Assembly: GCF_001548095.1 (NCBI RefSeq)
Contig: NZ_AP014815.1
Span: forward strand, 929,656 to 993,655
Direction: 5' to 3'
DNA from: Geminocystis sp. NIES-3708
GTDB taxonomy: Bacteria > Cyanobacteriota > Cyanobacteriia > Cyanobacteriales > Cyanobacteriaceae
DNA: 64,000 bases
Positions 28,944-39,100 of the stretch are shown here, piece by piece; positions within the stretch are counted from its first letter, which is position 1, and the number at the start of each line of letters is the position of its first letter. Below the pieces are notes generated by a model, which had not been told where the DNA came from, made no database searches, and saw only the letters and a list, made by a program, of their open reading frames with translations. The translations under genes and the position numbers were made by a program.

Positions 28944-29897
28944 TTAAGGCTTAACACATTTAGACATTCTAGTTAAGTCTTGAGGTTGTAATGTTTTTAA
29001 ATCAACTTTTTGCCACATGGGATTGCCATTTTTTTGTAACCATAATAAATTATTTTTAATTAAAGAAGCCACAGGAGTTACTTGGCTACAGTCATCATTT
29101 TCTACGGTAAACAAGAAAGATTGCACAGCTAAGGTTTCTACAGGTTCTGTTTGCCAACTATAAGTATTTGCTGGTAAAGTAACTTTAGAGTATAATTTGG
29201 TGTAAAACTCATCTTCAGAAGTTGTGGGCAAACTTAAAGGTAAAACATGAAAGTTATCTTCAGGTACAATTTGTTGTTGCAACACTTTAGCAGGACTTCC
29301 CACCACATAAAATAAAGCATCAATTTTATCGTTACGCAGAGCATCAATTCCTTTTTTTATATCATAGGTAACTAATTCTTTTGGGTTAATTCCTAATTGA
29401 TATAATAAAGTGGAAGCAGTCATACTTGTACCGCTACCTTCATCCCCAATGGAAACTATTTTTCCTGATAAGTCTTGAATAGATTTAATCTCTTTACTCG
29501 CAATGACGTAGATTTGTTCTTGATAAAGAGGTAATACGATTCTCATACTTTCAGCTTTAACTTTAGTTACTTCATCATAGTTAGCAAAAATATTGAGAAA
29601 AGCTAACACATCTCCTTGAATTATACCCAGTGGTATGCTTTCGTACATGAAAACATCATGAAGATTTTGTAATCCTCCTCTGGTGGGTATCACGTCAATA
29701 TCTAAATTGTTTCGTCTTGCCAGTTTTTCGATGTCTTTGGCGATAGAATAATATTCCCCAACTTCATTCCCCGTTACTAACTTAATTTCTAAGGGTGATG
29801 GTTGTGCAAACACAGAAATTGGAAACAAGGTAAAGGGTATTGTTACTATTCCTAATAGTCCACTGATTATATAAGGTAATGATTTTTTCTTGTTCAA
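28944..29897 (-). CDS. TAXI-family solute-binding protein (orphan)
   Basis: A 317-residue exported binding protein. A signal peptide (hydrophobic IISGLLGIVTIPFTLFPISVFA) precedes a periplasmic-binding fold of the TRAP-associated extracytoplasmic immunogenic (TAXI) type: LVTGNEVGEYYSIAKDIEKLA, RGGLQNLHDVF, GIIQGDVLAF, GDEGSGTSMTAS. TAXI proteins normally deliver solutes to a fused TRAP permease (DctQM), but none is encoded nearby. The ligand is unknown. It is transcribed ahead of the DUF3011 protein gene with a 54-bp gap. Confidence 0.88.
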   Translation of the reverse strand: MNKKKSLPYIISGLLGIVTIPFTLFPISVFAQPSPLEIKLVTGNEVGEYYSIAKDIEKLARRNNLDIDVIPTRGGLQNLHDVFMYESIPLGIIQGDVLAFLNIFANYDEVTKVKAESMRIVLPLYQEQIYVIASKEIKSIQDLSGKIVSIGDEGSGTSMTASTLLYQLGINPKELVTYDIKKGIDALRNDKIDALFYVVGSPAKVLQQQIVPEDNFHVLPLSLPTTSEDEFYTKLYSKVTLPANTYSWQTEPVETLAVQSFLFTVENDDCSQVTPVASLIKNNLLWLQKNGNPMWQKVDLKTLQPQDLTRMSKCVKP

Positions 29898-30235
29898 AAT
29901 TTTACTGAATAATTTTAAGGTTTACTTTTAAAATATCAGTTTAATCTAATATTCCTATTTAGAATCAATTAATTTACAAAATATCTCTTAATTTTTGATA
30001 TGGATAAAAAATTAGAAGAGGAATAATATGTATAGTAGTCTTAAATGATTTGTGTTAAAATCAATCTCAAAAATTTGGAAGCAAGTAGTTTAAATTCTTT
30101 GTTATATAACTATTACATAATTTATTATTACTTTTAAATATTTGACAAATAATTTAGAATCGCTATAAATATCTAACTTTTTTTAGTTAAAATTACCCTG
30201 AAAACTCATCTATCAAATTATCACATAAAATTATT
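29898..30235. other. Intergenic region (338 bp), nothing identified
   Basis: Divergent, very AT-rich gap between the TAXI protein gene and a small secreted protein gene, so it must hold promoters for both. I see no tRNA, hairpin or conserved element. Confidence 0.4.
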
Positions 30236-30616
30236 ATGAAATCTTTAACGTTATCAACAAAAAAGGTCTGTTTCTTTGTTAGTTCTAGTATTATTCTTTT
30301 AAGTAGTAATGGATTTATTTCACCTCTAAAAGCTGAAACTTTAACGATGAAATCAATGCCAATGATAATGGCAAAAATTCCTGTAACTCAGATGACAAAG
30401 AAAAATAATGATACAATTATCGTGAAAATTAAAGATGCTGAATTTGTCTTTAACGGAACACTTAAAAGAACTTCAGGTAATATGTTTATGGGAGAAGATA
30501 AACAAGTCCGAGTTATGTATGACAAAAGTACAAGTCATGTGGTAATTATTAATAAAAAAACAGGTACAGAATTTTATAACTATATTTTTTCCATAGCGGA
30601 TGAAGGCAAACTATAG
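30236..30616 (+). CDS. Small secreted protein of unknown function
   Basis: A 126-residue protein with a signal peptide (VCFFVSSSIILLSSNGFISPLKA) and a mature part of about 90 residues predicted as beta-strands (IVKIKDAEFVFNGTLKRTSG, KQVRVMYDKSTSHVVIIN). I do not recognise a family. It lies in a run of four secreted proteins between 28275 and 31360 and is followed after 141 bp by another one on the same strand. Confidence 0.75.
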   Translation: MKSLTLSTKKVCFFVSSSIILLSSNGFISPLKAETLTMKSMPMIMAKIPVTQMTKKNNDTIIVKIKDAEFVFNGTLKRTSGNMFMGEDKQVRVMYDKSTSHVVIINKKTGTEFYNYIFSIADEGKL

Positions 30617-30757
30617 TAAAAAATTGAGAGGTGAATAATATTTAATCTCTCTTTTTAAGCAAAAAATTTATCTTTAATAGCTCATTTTTTTAGATAAAAA
30701 GTCAGGAAAAACTCAAAAATTTAATAAAAATATTTTAATTAAATCAATTTAAAAAAC

Positions 30758-31360
30758 ATGAAAATCAAAAACTTTTTATTACCCTTAATAACTATTATTA
30801 CCACGGTTTCTTTTTCTAGTATCGCTCAGGCAGATACTATCAATTCTCGGTGTGATATATACCCTAAAGGTGAAGATAAGGCTTCTGGCGTAGTCAATTG
30901 TACTTTTTCTCAACGTCAAGGTTTTATTACTATTCAACGGGAAGATGGCATTACTTATGAATTAACACCTAAGGAAACTAATCAATATACTGATCAAAAT
31001 AGTAATTCTGTCATTCGAGAAATTGACGGAAATACTATTATTTTTCGTTTCAAAAATGAATCCGTTTACATTTATCAGGGTGAAACAGCACCATCTTCAT
31101 CCTATTCTAAAGGAAAAACTCCTGAAAATCTTTACAGTACAACACCTCCTACATTAGAAGATTTAGTTGGTGCTAGGGCTGGACAAGCTGAAGGAGAATT
31201 GATCAAACGAGGTTATACTTATCGCAATACCGTAACTTTTGATGGTGGTAAAAGTGCCTACTATATTGAAGATAAAACAGGCTATTGTGTCGAAGTCGGT
31301 ACGGTGGAAGGACGTTATAGTAGTATTATCTATAATGCTAGTGATAAATGCTCTAAATAG
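30758..31360 (+). CDS. Secreted protein with conserved C-terminal domain, function unknown
   Basis: A 200-residue exported protein. The signal peptide ends near IAQA-DTIN. The first part of the mature protein (about 27-110) is a Cys-containing beta-rich domain (CDIYPKG...VVNCTFSQRQGFITIQRED). After a Ser/Thr/Pro linker, the C-terminal 70 residues contain LVGARAGQAEGELIKRGYTY and a Cys-bearing tail (YCVEVGT...DKC). This C-terminal module resembles small periplasmic domains of unknown role found in many bacteria. The exact family cannot be given without a search. Confidence 0.75.
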   Translation: MKIKNFLLPLITIITTVSFSSIAQADTINSRCDIYPKGEDKASGVVNCTFSQRQGFITIQREDGITYELTPKETNQYTDQNSNSVIREIDGNTIIFRFKNESVYIYQGETAPSSSYSKGKTPENLYSTTPPTLEDLVGARAGQAEGELIKRGYTYRNTVTFDGGKSAYYIEDKTGYCVEVGTVEGRYSSIIYNASDKCSK

Positions 31361-31372
31361 GTGTTTTTTAAC

Positions 31373-31576
31373 CTAGTAAATGATCATTAATTCAAATCTA
31401 AAATAGAGCGATCGCATCACTAAATAATCTGAAAAATCTTCATTTTCTAAAATTATTTTAGCTCTAAAATATCCTTGATCTAAGACTATTTTTTCTTTAA
31501 TAATTTCTAAATTATCAACAATTTTACTTCTTTTTAACCTTAATTTAATCTGGTTAATATATTCTTGTGCAATCAT
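31373..31576 (-). pseudogene. Truncated TumE/DUF6516-like toxin remnant
   Basis: A 67-residue frame starting at the internal ATG 31576 (an upstream Met at 31627 is less likely). The N-terminal two thirds, MIAQEYINQIKLRLKRS and IIKEKIVLDQGYFRAKI, look like the start of DUF6516/TumE-type toxins, which are usually 110-120 residues. The conserved YFxF/RY...W(D)NxxHH C-terminal half is absent, and a HIP1 octamer (31408-31415) lies near the point where the similarity ends. No antitoxin gene is adjacent. I read it as a decayed toxin-antitoxin remnant; a short functional protein is not excluded. Confidence 0.5.
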
Positions 31577-31879
31577 TATTAGAGTTGAGATTTCAGTAAA
31601 TTTAATCACTCTTGTAATGAGTACCACATTTGATAAAAAGCACTCTATTCAATAAAGTCTATTTCATCTCCTAGCTTTTCAGTCTTACTCAAATTAAGTA
31701 TTTTATTTTGAGTTATCATTAATTTTTTTAGGGATTGAAATTTATTTACTATAAAATATTTTAGATTTTAAGTTATTAATTATCTGATTATTCTTTTAAA
31801 TAAACTTATTTATACATTAACCTATTTCAAACATTTACACGACAATGATTTTGAATTGAATTTTAATATTTTGTCTATA
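31577..31879. other. Intergenic region (about 300 bp), nothing identified
   Basis: AT-rich gap upstream of the TumE-like remnant and after dusB. I looked for a partner antitoxin frame on both strands and found none. Confidence 0.4.
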
Positions 31880-32887
31880 TCAATCAAGTTTTAATTGTGC
31901 ATTATTAATCAAATCTAAACCTTCCTCAACGCTATTAATACGAGAACATTGATCCCGTAATTCTGATGCACCACTAAAACCCTTACAATACCATGATAAA
32001 TGTTTACGAGCTTGAAATATGCCTTTTTGTCCTTTATATTCCCACAAGCCAATTAAATGTTCTTTAGCACATTCTAAACGTTGCTTGATGGTAGGTAAAA
32101 CAGGATTTTTATTATTTTTGAGGTAAAAGTCGATTTGTCCCACTAAAAACGGATAACCCAACGTCCCACGAGAACACATCACGCCGTCAGCGTTAGTAAT
32201 TGTGAGACAACGAAGGGCATCTTCCACAGAAAAAATATCACCATTGGCAATGACGGGAATTGTCAATTTTTCTTTTACTTGGGCGATGATATCCCATCTC
32301 GCCGTGCCCGTATAACCTTGCTCACGAGTCCGTCCATGTACAGTTATCATACTTGCTCCAGCTTCTTCCATTCTTTGACCAAATTCGATAACATTGATTT
32401 CGTCATCATTCCAACCAAGGCGAGTTTTCACCGTAACAGGTACATTTACTGCCTGTTTTACCTCTTTGACAATGGCTTGTGCAATTTCTGGTTGACGTAA
32501 TAAACCTGAGCCACCTCCTTTTTTGGTAATCTTATTAACTGGGCATCCCATATTTATATCAATGGTTTTTGCTCCTTCAGTGACTGCTTTTTCGGCGGCT
32601 TGTGCCATAAAATCAGGGCGGCAGTCGAAAAGTTGAATGCTAATGGGTTGCTCATCAGCATCAATTTCCATTAATTTAGGTAATTGTTTAAGATGGTTTA
32701 TTTCTGTGGCGTTTACCATTTCAGTATATGTCATCGATTCTGGAGCATAACGTCTAACTAAACGACGAAAAACTAAATCTGTAACTCCTGACAATGGTGA
32801 TTGCAATACTCGACTATAAACAATTACATTTCCAATTTTTAAGGGTGTAGAAAATTTTTGTTGCAAACTAGCAGATAAACGGATCAT
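31880..32887 (-). CDS. dusB: tRNA-dihydrouridine synthase (DusB type)
   Basis: FMN- and NADPH-dependent enzyme that reduces uridines in the tRNA D-loop. The TIM-barrel N-terminus (IVYSRVLQSPLSGVTDLVFRRL), the segment DINMGCPVNKITKKGGGSGLL that carries the catalytic Cys, and IPVIANGDIFSVEDA with MCSRGTLGYPFL are diagnostic. The length of 335 residues is normal for the single cyanobacterial Dus. The subgroup assignment to DusB is by general resemblance. Confidence 0.92.
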   Translation of the reverse strand: MIRLSASLQQKFSTPLKIGNVIVYSRVLQSPLSGVTDLVFRRLVRRYAPESMTYTEMVNATEINHLKQLPKLMEIDADEQPISIQLFDCRPDFMAQAAEKAVTEGAKTIDINMGCPVNKITKKGGGSGLLRQPEIAQAIVKEVKQAVNVPVTVKTRLGWNDDEINVIEFGQRMEEAGASMITVHGRTREQGYTGTARWDIIAQVKEKLTIPVIANGDIFSVEDALRCLTITNADGVMCSRGTLGYPFLVGQIDFYLKNNKNPVLPTIKQRLECAKEHLIGLWEYKGQKGIFQARKHLSWYCKGFSGASELRDQCSRINSVEEGLDLINNAQLKLD

Positions 32888-32988
32888 GATTCAAAAAAAA
32901 GATCTATGATCTATTGTTAATGTTTAAATTATTCTAATTTTATCATCTCAAAACTCATTTTTATTAAAACTGTTTAGAACTATCTAAG

Positions 32989-33609
32989 GTGGAGAATATA
33001 ATTATGTCAAAAAACAATTTAATAAATCAACCCATAGGGAAAATTTTAGAAGAAGCTGGATTAATTAATAGTGGACAAATCCATGTTGCATTGGTAGAAC
33101 AAAGTATTTATAGTCATTTAAAACTAGGAGAAATCCTAGCACTTCACGGTTGGATTGATCAACAAACTGCAGATTTTTTTGGTCATAAAATCAAAGAATT
33201 AATAGTTAATGATCACAAAAAACAAATCGGTAATTATTTTTTTGAAGCGGGTTTACTAAAAGAAAATGATATTAAGGCTATTCTTGATGAACAAAAAAAA
33301 CTAGGGGTAAAATTCGGCTCTTTAGCGGTTTTAAGAGGATGTATAACCCAAGATACCTTAAAATTTTTCTTAAAATATTTTGCGTCTGATGCTAAAAATA
33401 CAAATGATATACAATATCGCGATAAAACGACAATGAATTTAAAAAGAACAATAGCATCAGAAAATTCCGCAAAAATTACCCATCCCACGAATTCTCAAAA
33501 ACAAACTGTTAATAACAATAATGATTTAACTATTTACGAAAGAATTACTATCAATAGCTATGAAGAGTTGGAAGCTGAAGGTTTAGAAGATATTATCTGG
33601 AAAGGTTAA
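32989..33609 (+). CDS. MshEN/GspE-N-like repeat protein
   Basis: A 206-residue soluble protein. Two tandem units of about 60 residues share the pattern IGKxLEEAGLINxxQIxxALxEQxxxxxKLGEILALxGWI (first near residues 15-60, second near 80-125: IGNYFFEAGLLKENDIKAIL). This resembles the N-terminal domain of secretion/pilus ATPases (MshEN), which can bind c-di-GMP; binding here is not shown. The C-terminal 75 residues are polar and probably disordered. No signal peptide. The upstream ATG (32989) and a second ATG (33004) are both possible starts. Confidence 0.7.
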   Translation: MENIIMSKNNLINQPIGKILEEAGLINSGQIHVALVEQSIYSHLKLGEILALHGWIDQQTADFFGHKIKELIVNDHKKQIGNYFFEAGLLKENDIKAILDEQKKLGVKFGSLAVLRGCITQDTLKFFLKYFASDAKNTNDIQYRDKTTMNLKRTIASENSAKITHPTNSQKQTVNNNNDLTIYERITINSYEELEAEGLEDIIWKG

Positions 33610-33658
33610 TTAGTAGTTTTTCAATATAGTTGTGATGCAATAAGCGACAATTCTGAAA

Positions 33659-33688
33659 GTACTGTGGGCATTGCCCACTCTACAGTAC
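33659..33688. repeat. Strong palindrome, possible bidirectional terminator
   Basis: A 30-bp structure: the inner stem GTGGGC-ATT-GCCCAC is perfect and is flanked by GTACT / ACAGTAC pairing further out. It lies between two convergent genes. The TGGGCATTGCCCAC core resembles palindromic repeats dispersed in cyanobacterial genomes. There is no long T-run beside it, so a terminator role is only likely from position. Confidence 0.6.
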
Positions 33689-33756
33689 AGGTGATGTTTA
33701 AACAGAATCAGAATAGTTGATCTGCGTCATGTCTAAAATATTATTTTCCCTGACAC

Positions 33757-35229
33757 TTATTGACAAAGTTGCTCACCACGACGATATAATTCACGGGCGT
33801 AATCAGTCCACATTCCTTGTCCCCAATAACGAAAACAGCTTGTTTGTACTAATAAATTGTAAAGTAAGGCTTCTTGATAATCAGCTCTTTGGGTTACAGT
33901 TGGATCTTCTGCAACTAAACGATCGTATTTTTGATGAAACATAGCACTTAATTTGTTCATCGGTTCGAGGACATTTTCATAACCTTTTACCCAGCTTAAA
34001 TCATTTGTCCATGATGCACCATCCATATGAAATTGATGATCATTTTGATTAAGCTCTGCGATCGCATTTTCTACCGTTGCTGTAGTAATATTATCGGCAA
34101 CTTTTGCCCAAATTTTATGTTGCCCAACAGGTTGACAGATAGGATAATCTTCTGGATTAATGCCATTGGCTTCGATTAACTCAAGATATTCCGTACCATT
34201 AAAACCCACTACATCGCTACCATTTTTGAGATCGTACCATAGAGGTTGAAAACCACGAGGAAACTCATTCATCATCACGCCACCGTTTTCACCGTCAGCA
34301 ATTTGACTAACACAAGAAGGAATAGAAATACCCTTAATGTCTTGTTTACCTAAAGTTTTCGCTTCATGATAGGGTTGCATTTGTGCCACTAATTTAGTAT
34401 CTGAGCCTTGAGTTTTAATTAAGACTGTGATGCTAATAACTTCCCCTCTGGAATTTTTGGCAACTAAACGATTAGGCATATACTTTTGTCTATGCTCTAG
34501 ACCTGAACCATCGATATTTTCAACGGTGTGTTCTTGAACTAATAGCCAACGATAACCGCAATCTTTAAGAGCTTTGATATATTCAAAAAGAGTGTCAGGA
34601 TGATTAGGAAGATGCATTTCAGGAGGGGAAAAACCTTTCACTCGTGATAGTGCCTCTTCACCGAAAATAGAAGCAAAATGATGTTGCCATGCTTGAATTT
34701 GTAATTTTAAATCGGGAATTGGGGTTGATGGTGCGACGGCATGAGACCACATTGTGCCCAACCACTCTACATAAGGTTGATATTGACCATCGCAAGTAAT
34801 TTTTTTGAGATTATCAAGAATATCATGGCGTCCCATTTGCTGTAAACCCCAAAGCAAGTTGCCCGAATAATCCAACATGATGCGAGGGTTACAACCATCA
34901 GCCACTAATTGAGGGATAAATTCACCCATGCGACTATAACACCATGCAAAAACACCCGCATTATGATTATCACCTTCACCTTGATGATTAAACATATGCT
35001 GTAAATTACAAATTAATGCACCATTTTCCCCTGCTGGAATGGTGGGTTGGTGCATATGTAAAGCACAGGCAAATCCAGATTTTATTTGTTCTAATTTAAG
35101 GTTAGTTTTAGGTAAATATACTTGATCATTATTATTAACTAAAGCTGATATTTTAGCTTCAAAACCACTGATAGAAGGAAGATTAGCTGTAGATGAAACA
35201 AAGGTTTTGGATTCTGCTGTCGCAATCAT
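33757..35229 (-). CDS. Glycoside hydrolase family 57 protein
   Basis: A 490-residue protein without signal peptide. The N-terminal beta strand ALHMHQPTIPAG and the following tract with a nucleophile-like region (FSPPEMHLPNH) fit the GH57 (beta/alpha)7-barrel family, which includes alpha-glucan-acting enzymes and branching enzymes. The conserved FPRGFQPLWYDL and SWVKGYENVL segments match a group of cyanobacterial GH57 proteins whose substrate is unproven. Likely role in glycogen or other alpha-glucan metabolism, by family inference. A HIP1 site is at 34058-34065. Confidence 0.88.
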   Translation of the reverse strand: MIATAESKTFVSSTANLPSISGFEAKISALVNNNDQVYLPKTNLKLEQIKSGFACALHMHQPTIPAGENGALICNLQHMFNHQGEGDNHNAGVFAWCYSRMGEFIPQLVADGCNPRIMLDYSGNLLWGLQQMGRHDILDNLKKITCDGQYQPYVEWLGTMWSHAVAPSTPIPDLKLQIQAWQHHFASIFGEEALSRVKGFSPPEMHLPNHPDTLFEYIKALKDCGYRWLLVQEHTVENIDGSGLEHRQKYMPNRLVAKNSRGEVISITVLIKTQGSDTKLVAQMQPYHEAKTLGKQDIKGISIPSCVSQIADGENGGVMMNEFPRGFQPLWYDLKNGSDVVGFNGTEYLELIEANGINPEDYPICQPVGQHKIWAKVADNITTATVENAIAELNQNDHQFHMDGASWTNDLSWVKGYENVLEPMNKLSAMFHQKYDRLVAEDPTVTQRADYQEALLYNLLVQTSCFRYWGQGMWTDYARELYRRGEQLCQ

Positions 35230-35579
35230 AAATATTTTTTTGTGAGGGAATGATTAAATAATTTTTTAGATTTTTTAGATCTCTTTTGAACCTAATTTTA
35301 CCTTATATTTAGTCAAAATTTTTTGTAATTTAATTTAATTTAATTTTACCTTTATTTACAAAATTTAATATTTTTTTTGTATTTAGGCAATGGATAATTA
35401 ACAATTAATAATAGAAAATAGACAATTATGTCTCTGTTGATTCAATTGTTGAAGATTAAAAAATGAAATTTTTTTATTTTTTCTCTCAAAAAGATAGATT
35501 TTAAACTTTGAATGAAACCATTGTCAATTGCCAATACTTTATTTTCAAAAACTTTCTACTTGTTTATTAAACCCTGTTT
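35230..35579. other. Intergenic region (350 bp), divergent promoters expected
   Basis: Very AT-rich gap between two divergent genes. It contains a run of the five-base unit TTTAA (near 35326-35346) and an STRR-like stretch around 35399-35420. No RNA gene or clear regulatory site was seen. Confidence 0.4.
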
Positions 35580-36167
35580 ATGTCTGAAATTTTAGCACCG
35601 TGGAGAACGCATTTACAAAGAGCATTACATCGTAATCGTTCACAAATATTTAGTCGTTATTTTTCTTTAGCAACAGTAAATGAAGAAGGTTATCCTACCA
35701 ATAGAATGGTAGTTTTTAGAGGATTTTTAGATAATAGTAATCAACTAAAAATTATTACTGATATTCGCAGTGAAAAATTTACCCATTTAACTAATAATTC
35801 TTCTAGTGAAATTTGTTGGTATTTTGCAAAAACAAGAGAACAATTTAGAATCAAGGGAAAGATAATCTTAATTACAGAAAATTATCAAGATCAAAATTTA
35901 TTATCTGAGCGTGAAAAAGTATGGGAAAAATTAAGTAGAAGTGGAAAAGAGCAATTTTACTGGGCAAATCCGGGAGAATTATTAACAGAAAATTCAGAAA
36001 AAATTATTGATATAATAGACGAAGAAAAGCCAAGATCTAATTTTTGTTTATTACTATTAAATCCAGAAAAAGTTGATCATTTAGAATTAAAAGGAAATCC
36101 TCAAAATCGCTGTATTTATCAGCTTATAGAAAATAATAAATGGTCAAAAAAGCTCATTAATCCTTAA
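35580..36167 (+). CDS. FMN-dependent PPOX-type flavoprotein (Npun_F5749/alr4036 family)
   Basis: A 195-residue pyridoxamine-phosphate-oxidase-like protein. It begins with the conserved APWRTHLQRALHRNRSQIFSRYFSLATV segment and contains NRMVVFRGF and the FMN-binding region ITDIRSEKFTHLT. It ends near NRCIYQLIENNKW, giving the whole domain of the cyanobacterial alr4036-type family. The substrate is unknown. Its stop codon overlaps the stop of the convergent hybrid kinase gene by 4 bp. Confidence 0.9.
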   Translation: MSEILAPWRTHLQRALHRNRSQIFSRYFSLATVNEEGYPTNRMVVFRGFLDNSNQLKIITDIRSEKFTHLTNNSSSEICWYFAKTREQFRIKGKIILITENYQDQNLLSEREKVWEKLSRSGKEQFYWANPGELLTENSEKIIDIIDEEKPRSNFCLLLLNPEKVDHLELKGNPQNRCIYQLIENNKWSKKLINP

Positions 36168-39100
36168 TTAAATTTACTTAATTCTTGACGCATTAAACTT
36201 TCTACAGCTTGATATTCGGATAAAATTTCAGAGATTAAAGTATTTGGTTTTTCCATGTCTCCAGTAATACTACAGTATTCTAATTCTTTAGACAATTCTG
36301 ATAATTTTTTTGCACCCAAACTACCACTACTAGACTTGAGAGTATGAGCATTGATTTTAATTTCCTGTCTATCTTTATTTTTTAACCCATTAATTAAACC
36401 TTGTATTAATTTTGGACTATCCTCTAAATAAGCATTGATTAAATCAGCAAAAACTTCTTCAAAGTCTTCATCTCCTATCATTTCTTTTAATTCAGCAATT
36501 ATTTTTGAGTCTAAATGATCCATACTATTATTTGATTCTGGTTTAACATCATTATTATTAATTATGTCTGAAACTGAATTCTTTTTTTTCAGATTTTTCA
36601 ATTTTTGGACTAAATTTTCTACCCTTACAGGTTTCGATAAATAATCATTCATCCCCGCCGATAAACAGATTTCTCGATCACCTTCCATTGCATTAGCTGT
36701 CATGGCTATAATATATGGTATATCTCCATAAAAATTGCTATGAGGAGTATTCCAAAGAGTGCGAATTTGACGAGTGGCAGTTAAACCGTCCATTTCAGGC
36801 ATTTGTACATCCATGAGAATTAAATCATAGGATTGACGGCGAAGAGTTTCTAAAACTTCTACACCATTAGCAACTACATCAGCACGATAGCCCAAACGTT
36901 TAAGAATATTAGTAATTACTTTTTGATTAACAATATTATCTTCAGCCACGAGAATTTTTAGAGGTGCAATACTGGCGATATTATCAAAAGGTAAATTGTT
37001 ATTAATTATGTTAAAAGATTGAAAATTATTATTTTCTCGATTACAAACCTTAAGCAAAATATCTGATAATTGAGATTGTTTAATCGGTTTTGTTAAAGTT
37101 GCACTCCAATTAACTTGTTTGATATATTTTTCTATTTCTGGATTACCAATAGAGCTTAGTAAAATTAATGGTAAATTTTTATAGTCTGGTAATAAGTGAA
37201 TTTGTTTTCCTAAAGCAACGCCATCCATAGAAGGCATTTGCATATCTAAAATAGCTAAATCAAGATGTTGCTTATTTCTGAGCATAGATAAGGCTTCTTT
37301 TCCTGAAGAAGTCACGGTGGTTTCCATGCCCAAATTCTGACATTGAATCATTAACATTTGGCGATTAGTTTCATTATCATCAACAATCAAAACTTTTTTA
37401 CCTCGCAAAAATTCAGGATGAGATAAATGATTTTGCCTTAACAGATTAGAAATTTGAGTTTTCATGGTAAAACAAAACATTGAACCATTTTCTCCCACTT
37501 TAGAAGAAATATTCCAATCAGAAGGATAATTTCCTGCTACCTCACCTCGACTTTCTGCCCAAATTCTTCCTCTCATCATTTCAACTAAGCGTTTACAGAT
37601 TGCTAATCCCAATCCTGTGCCACCATAGTTACGAGTTGTAGAAGCATCTACCTGAGAAAAAGTTTTAAAAAGTCTATCAATACGACTAGCGGGAATACCA
37701 ATTCCTGTATCCTTAATCGAAAAAAGAAGCTCATATTCGGTAACATTACTATTAATAATGTTAGTTTGATAAACACTTACAGATAAAATTATTTCTCCCG
37801 TTTTGGTAAATTTAATCGCATTACTTACTAAATTAACTAAAATCTGACGTAAACGAATCATATCACCACTAATCGTTAGAGGAATATCTTGAGCGATTAA
37901 ATAAATTAATTCGATATTTTTGTTTATCGCTTTTGATGCCAATAAATCTAAAGACTCTTCTACCACTGTATAAATAGAAAAAGGTTGATATTCTAACTCC
38001 AATTTGCCCGACTCTATTTTAGAAAAATCCAAAATATCATTAATAATCGTTAATAAACTATCACCGCTAGTACGAATAATCTCCGCAAACTCTTTTTGTT
38101 CAACATTTAAAGGAGTATCTAACAATAATCCTGTCATTCCTATCACTGCATTCATCGGAGTGCGTATTTCATGACTCATGGTAGCTAAAAACTCACTTTT
38201 CGCCTGATTAGCCGCTTCTGCTTGTTCTTTTGCTAGTTGTAACTCTTGTTCTACCCTAACTTTATCACTAATATCTGTAATTGTCCCTACTAAACGAGAC
38301 GGTTGTCCATCAATATCATTATCTCGTTTACCTTTCGCTAAAACCCAAATATATTGACCACTACAATGACGTAATCTATGTATATTTTGATATAGTTGAG
38401 CATCATGAGATAGAGAAAAATGAATATCTTGTAGATGTTTTTCTAAATCATCCTCATGAATTTGATGTAACCAACTATTAATAGTGGGTGGTAAAGGATT
38501 CTCTTCATAACCAATAATTCGCATCCACGTAGGAGAATAATAAACGTCATTAGTCTTTAAATTCCAATCCCAAATGCCATCATTAGTACCAGAAACTGCC
38601 AATTCATAACGCTCATCTTTTTGTAATAATAATTTTTCTATTTCTTTTTTTTCTTCTATTTCTGCTTCTAATTTTCTAGTATTTAAGATTAATTCATTAG
38701 TTCTCTCCTCCACTTTAGCTTGTAGAGTTTTTTCTATTTCTTGTAATTCTCTAAATTTATCTTGTAATGCTAAGATCATTATTTGATAATTAACTGCTAA
38801 AACTTCTAATTCATCTATAGCTGTTTTTTGCCACAAAAAATCTTGATGATTAATAATTTTATCAGGTAAATTACTTGTTACTTCTCCTAAGATTTTTAAG
38901 GGTTTAACTACTTGTTTACTAATTTTATCAGCCAAGAAAAAACCAACAATAGTGATAATAAAAAGAATACCTAAAGAATTAATATAATCAATTTGTAATT
39001 GTTTTATGAAAGGTTCAGTTTTAATTTTAACAAGAATTGACCATGGAATTTGATCACTAATCTTTACTTGTTTTACATAATAAGATTGACTCCATCTCGA

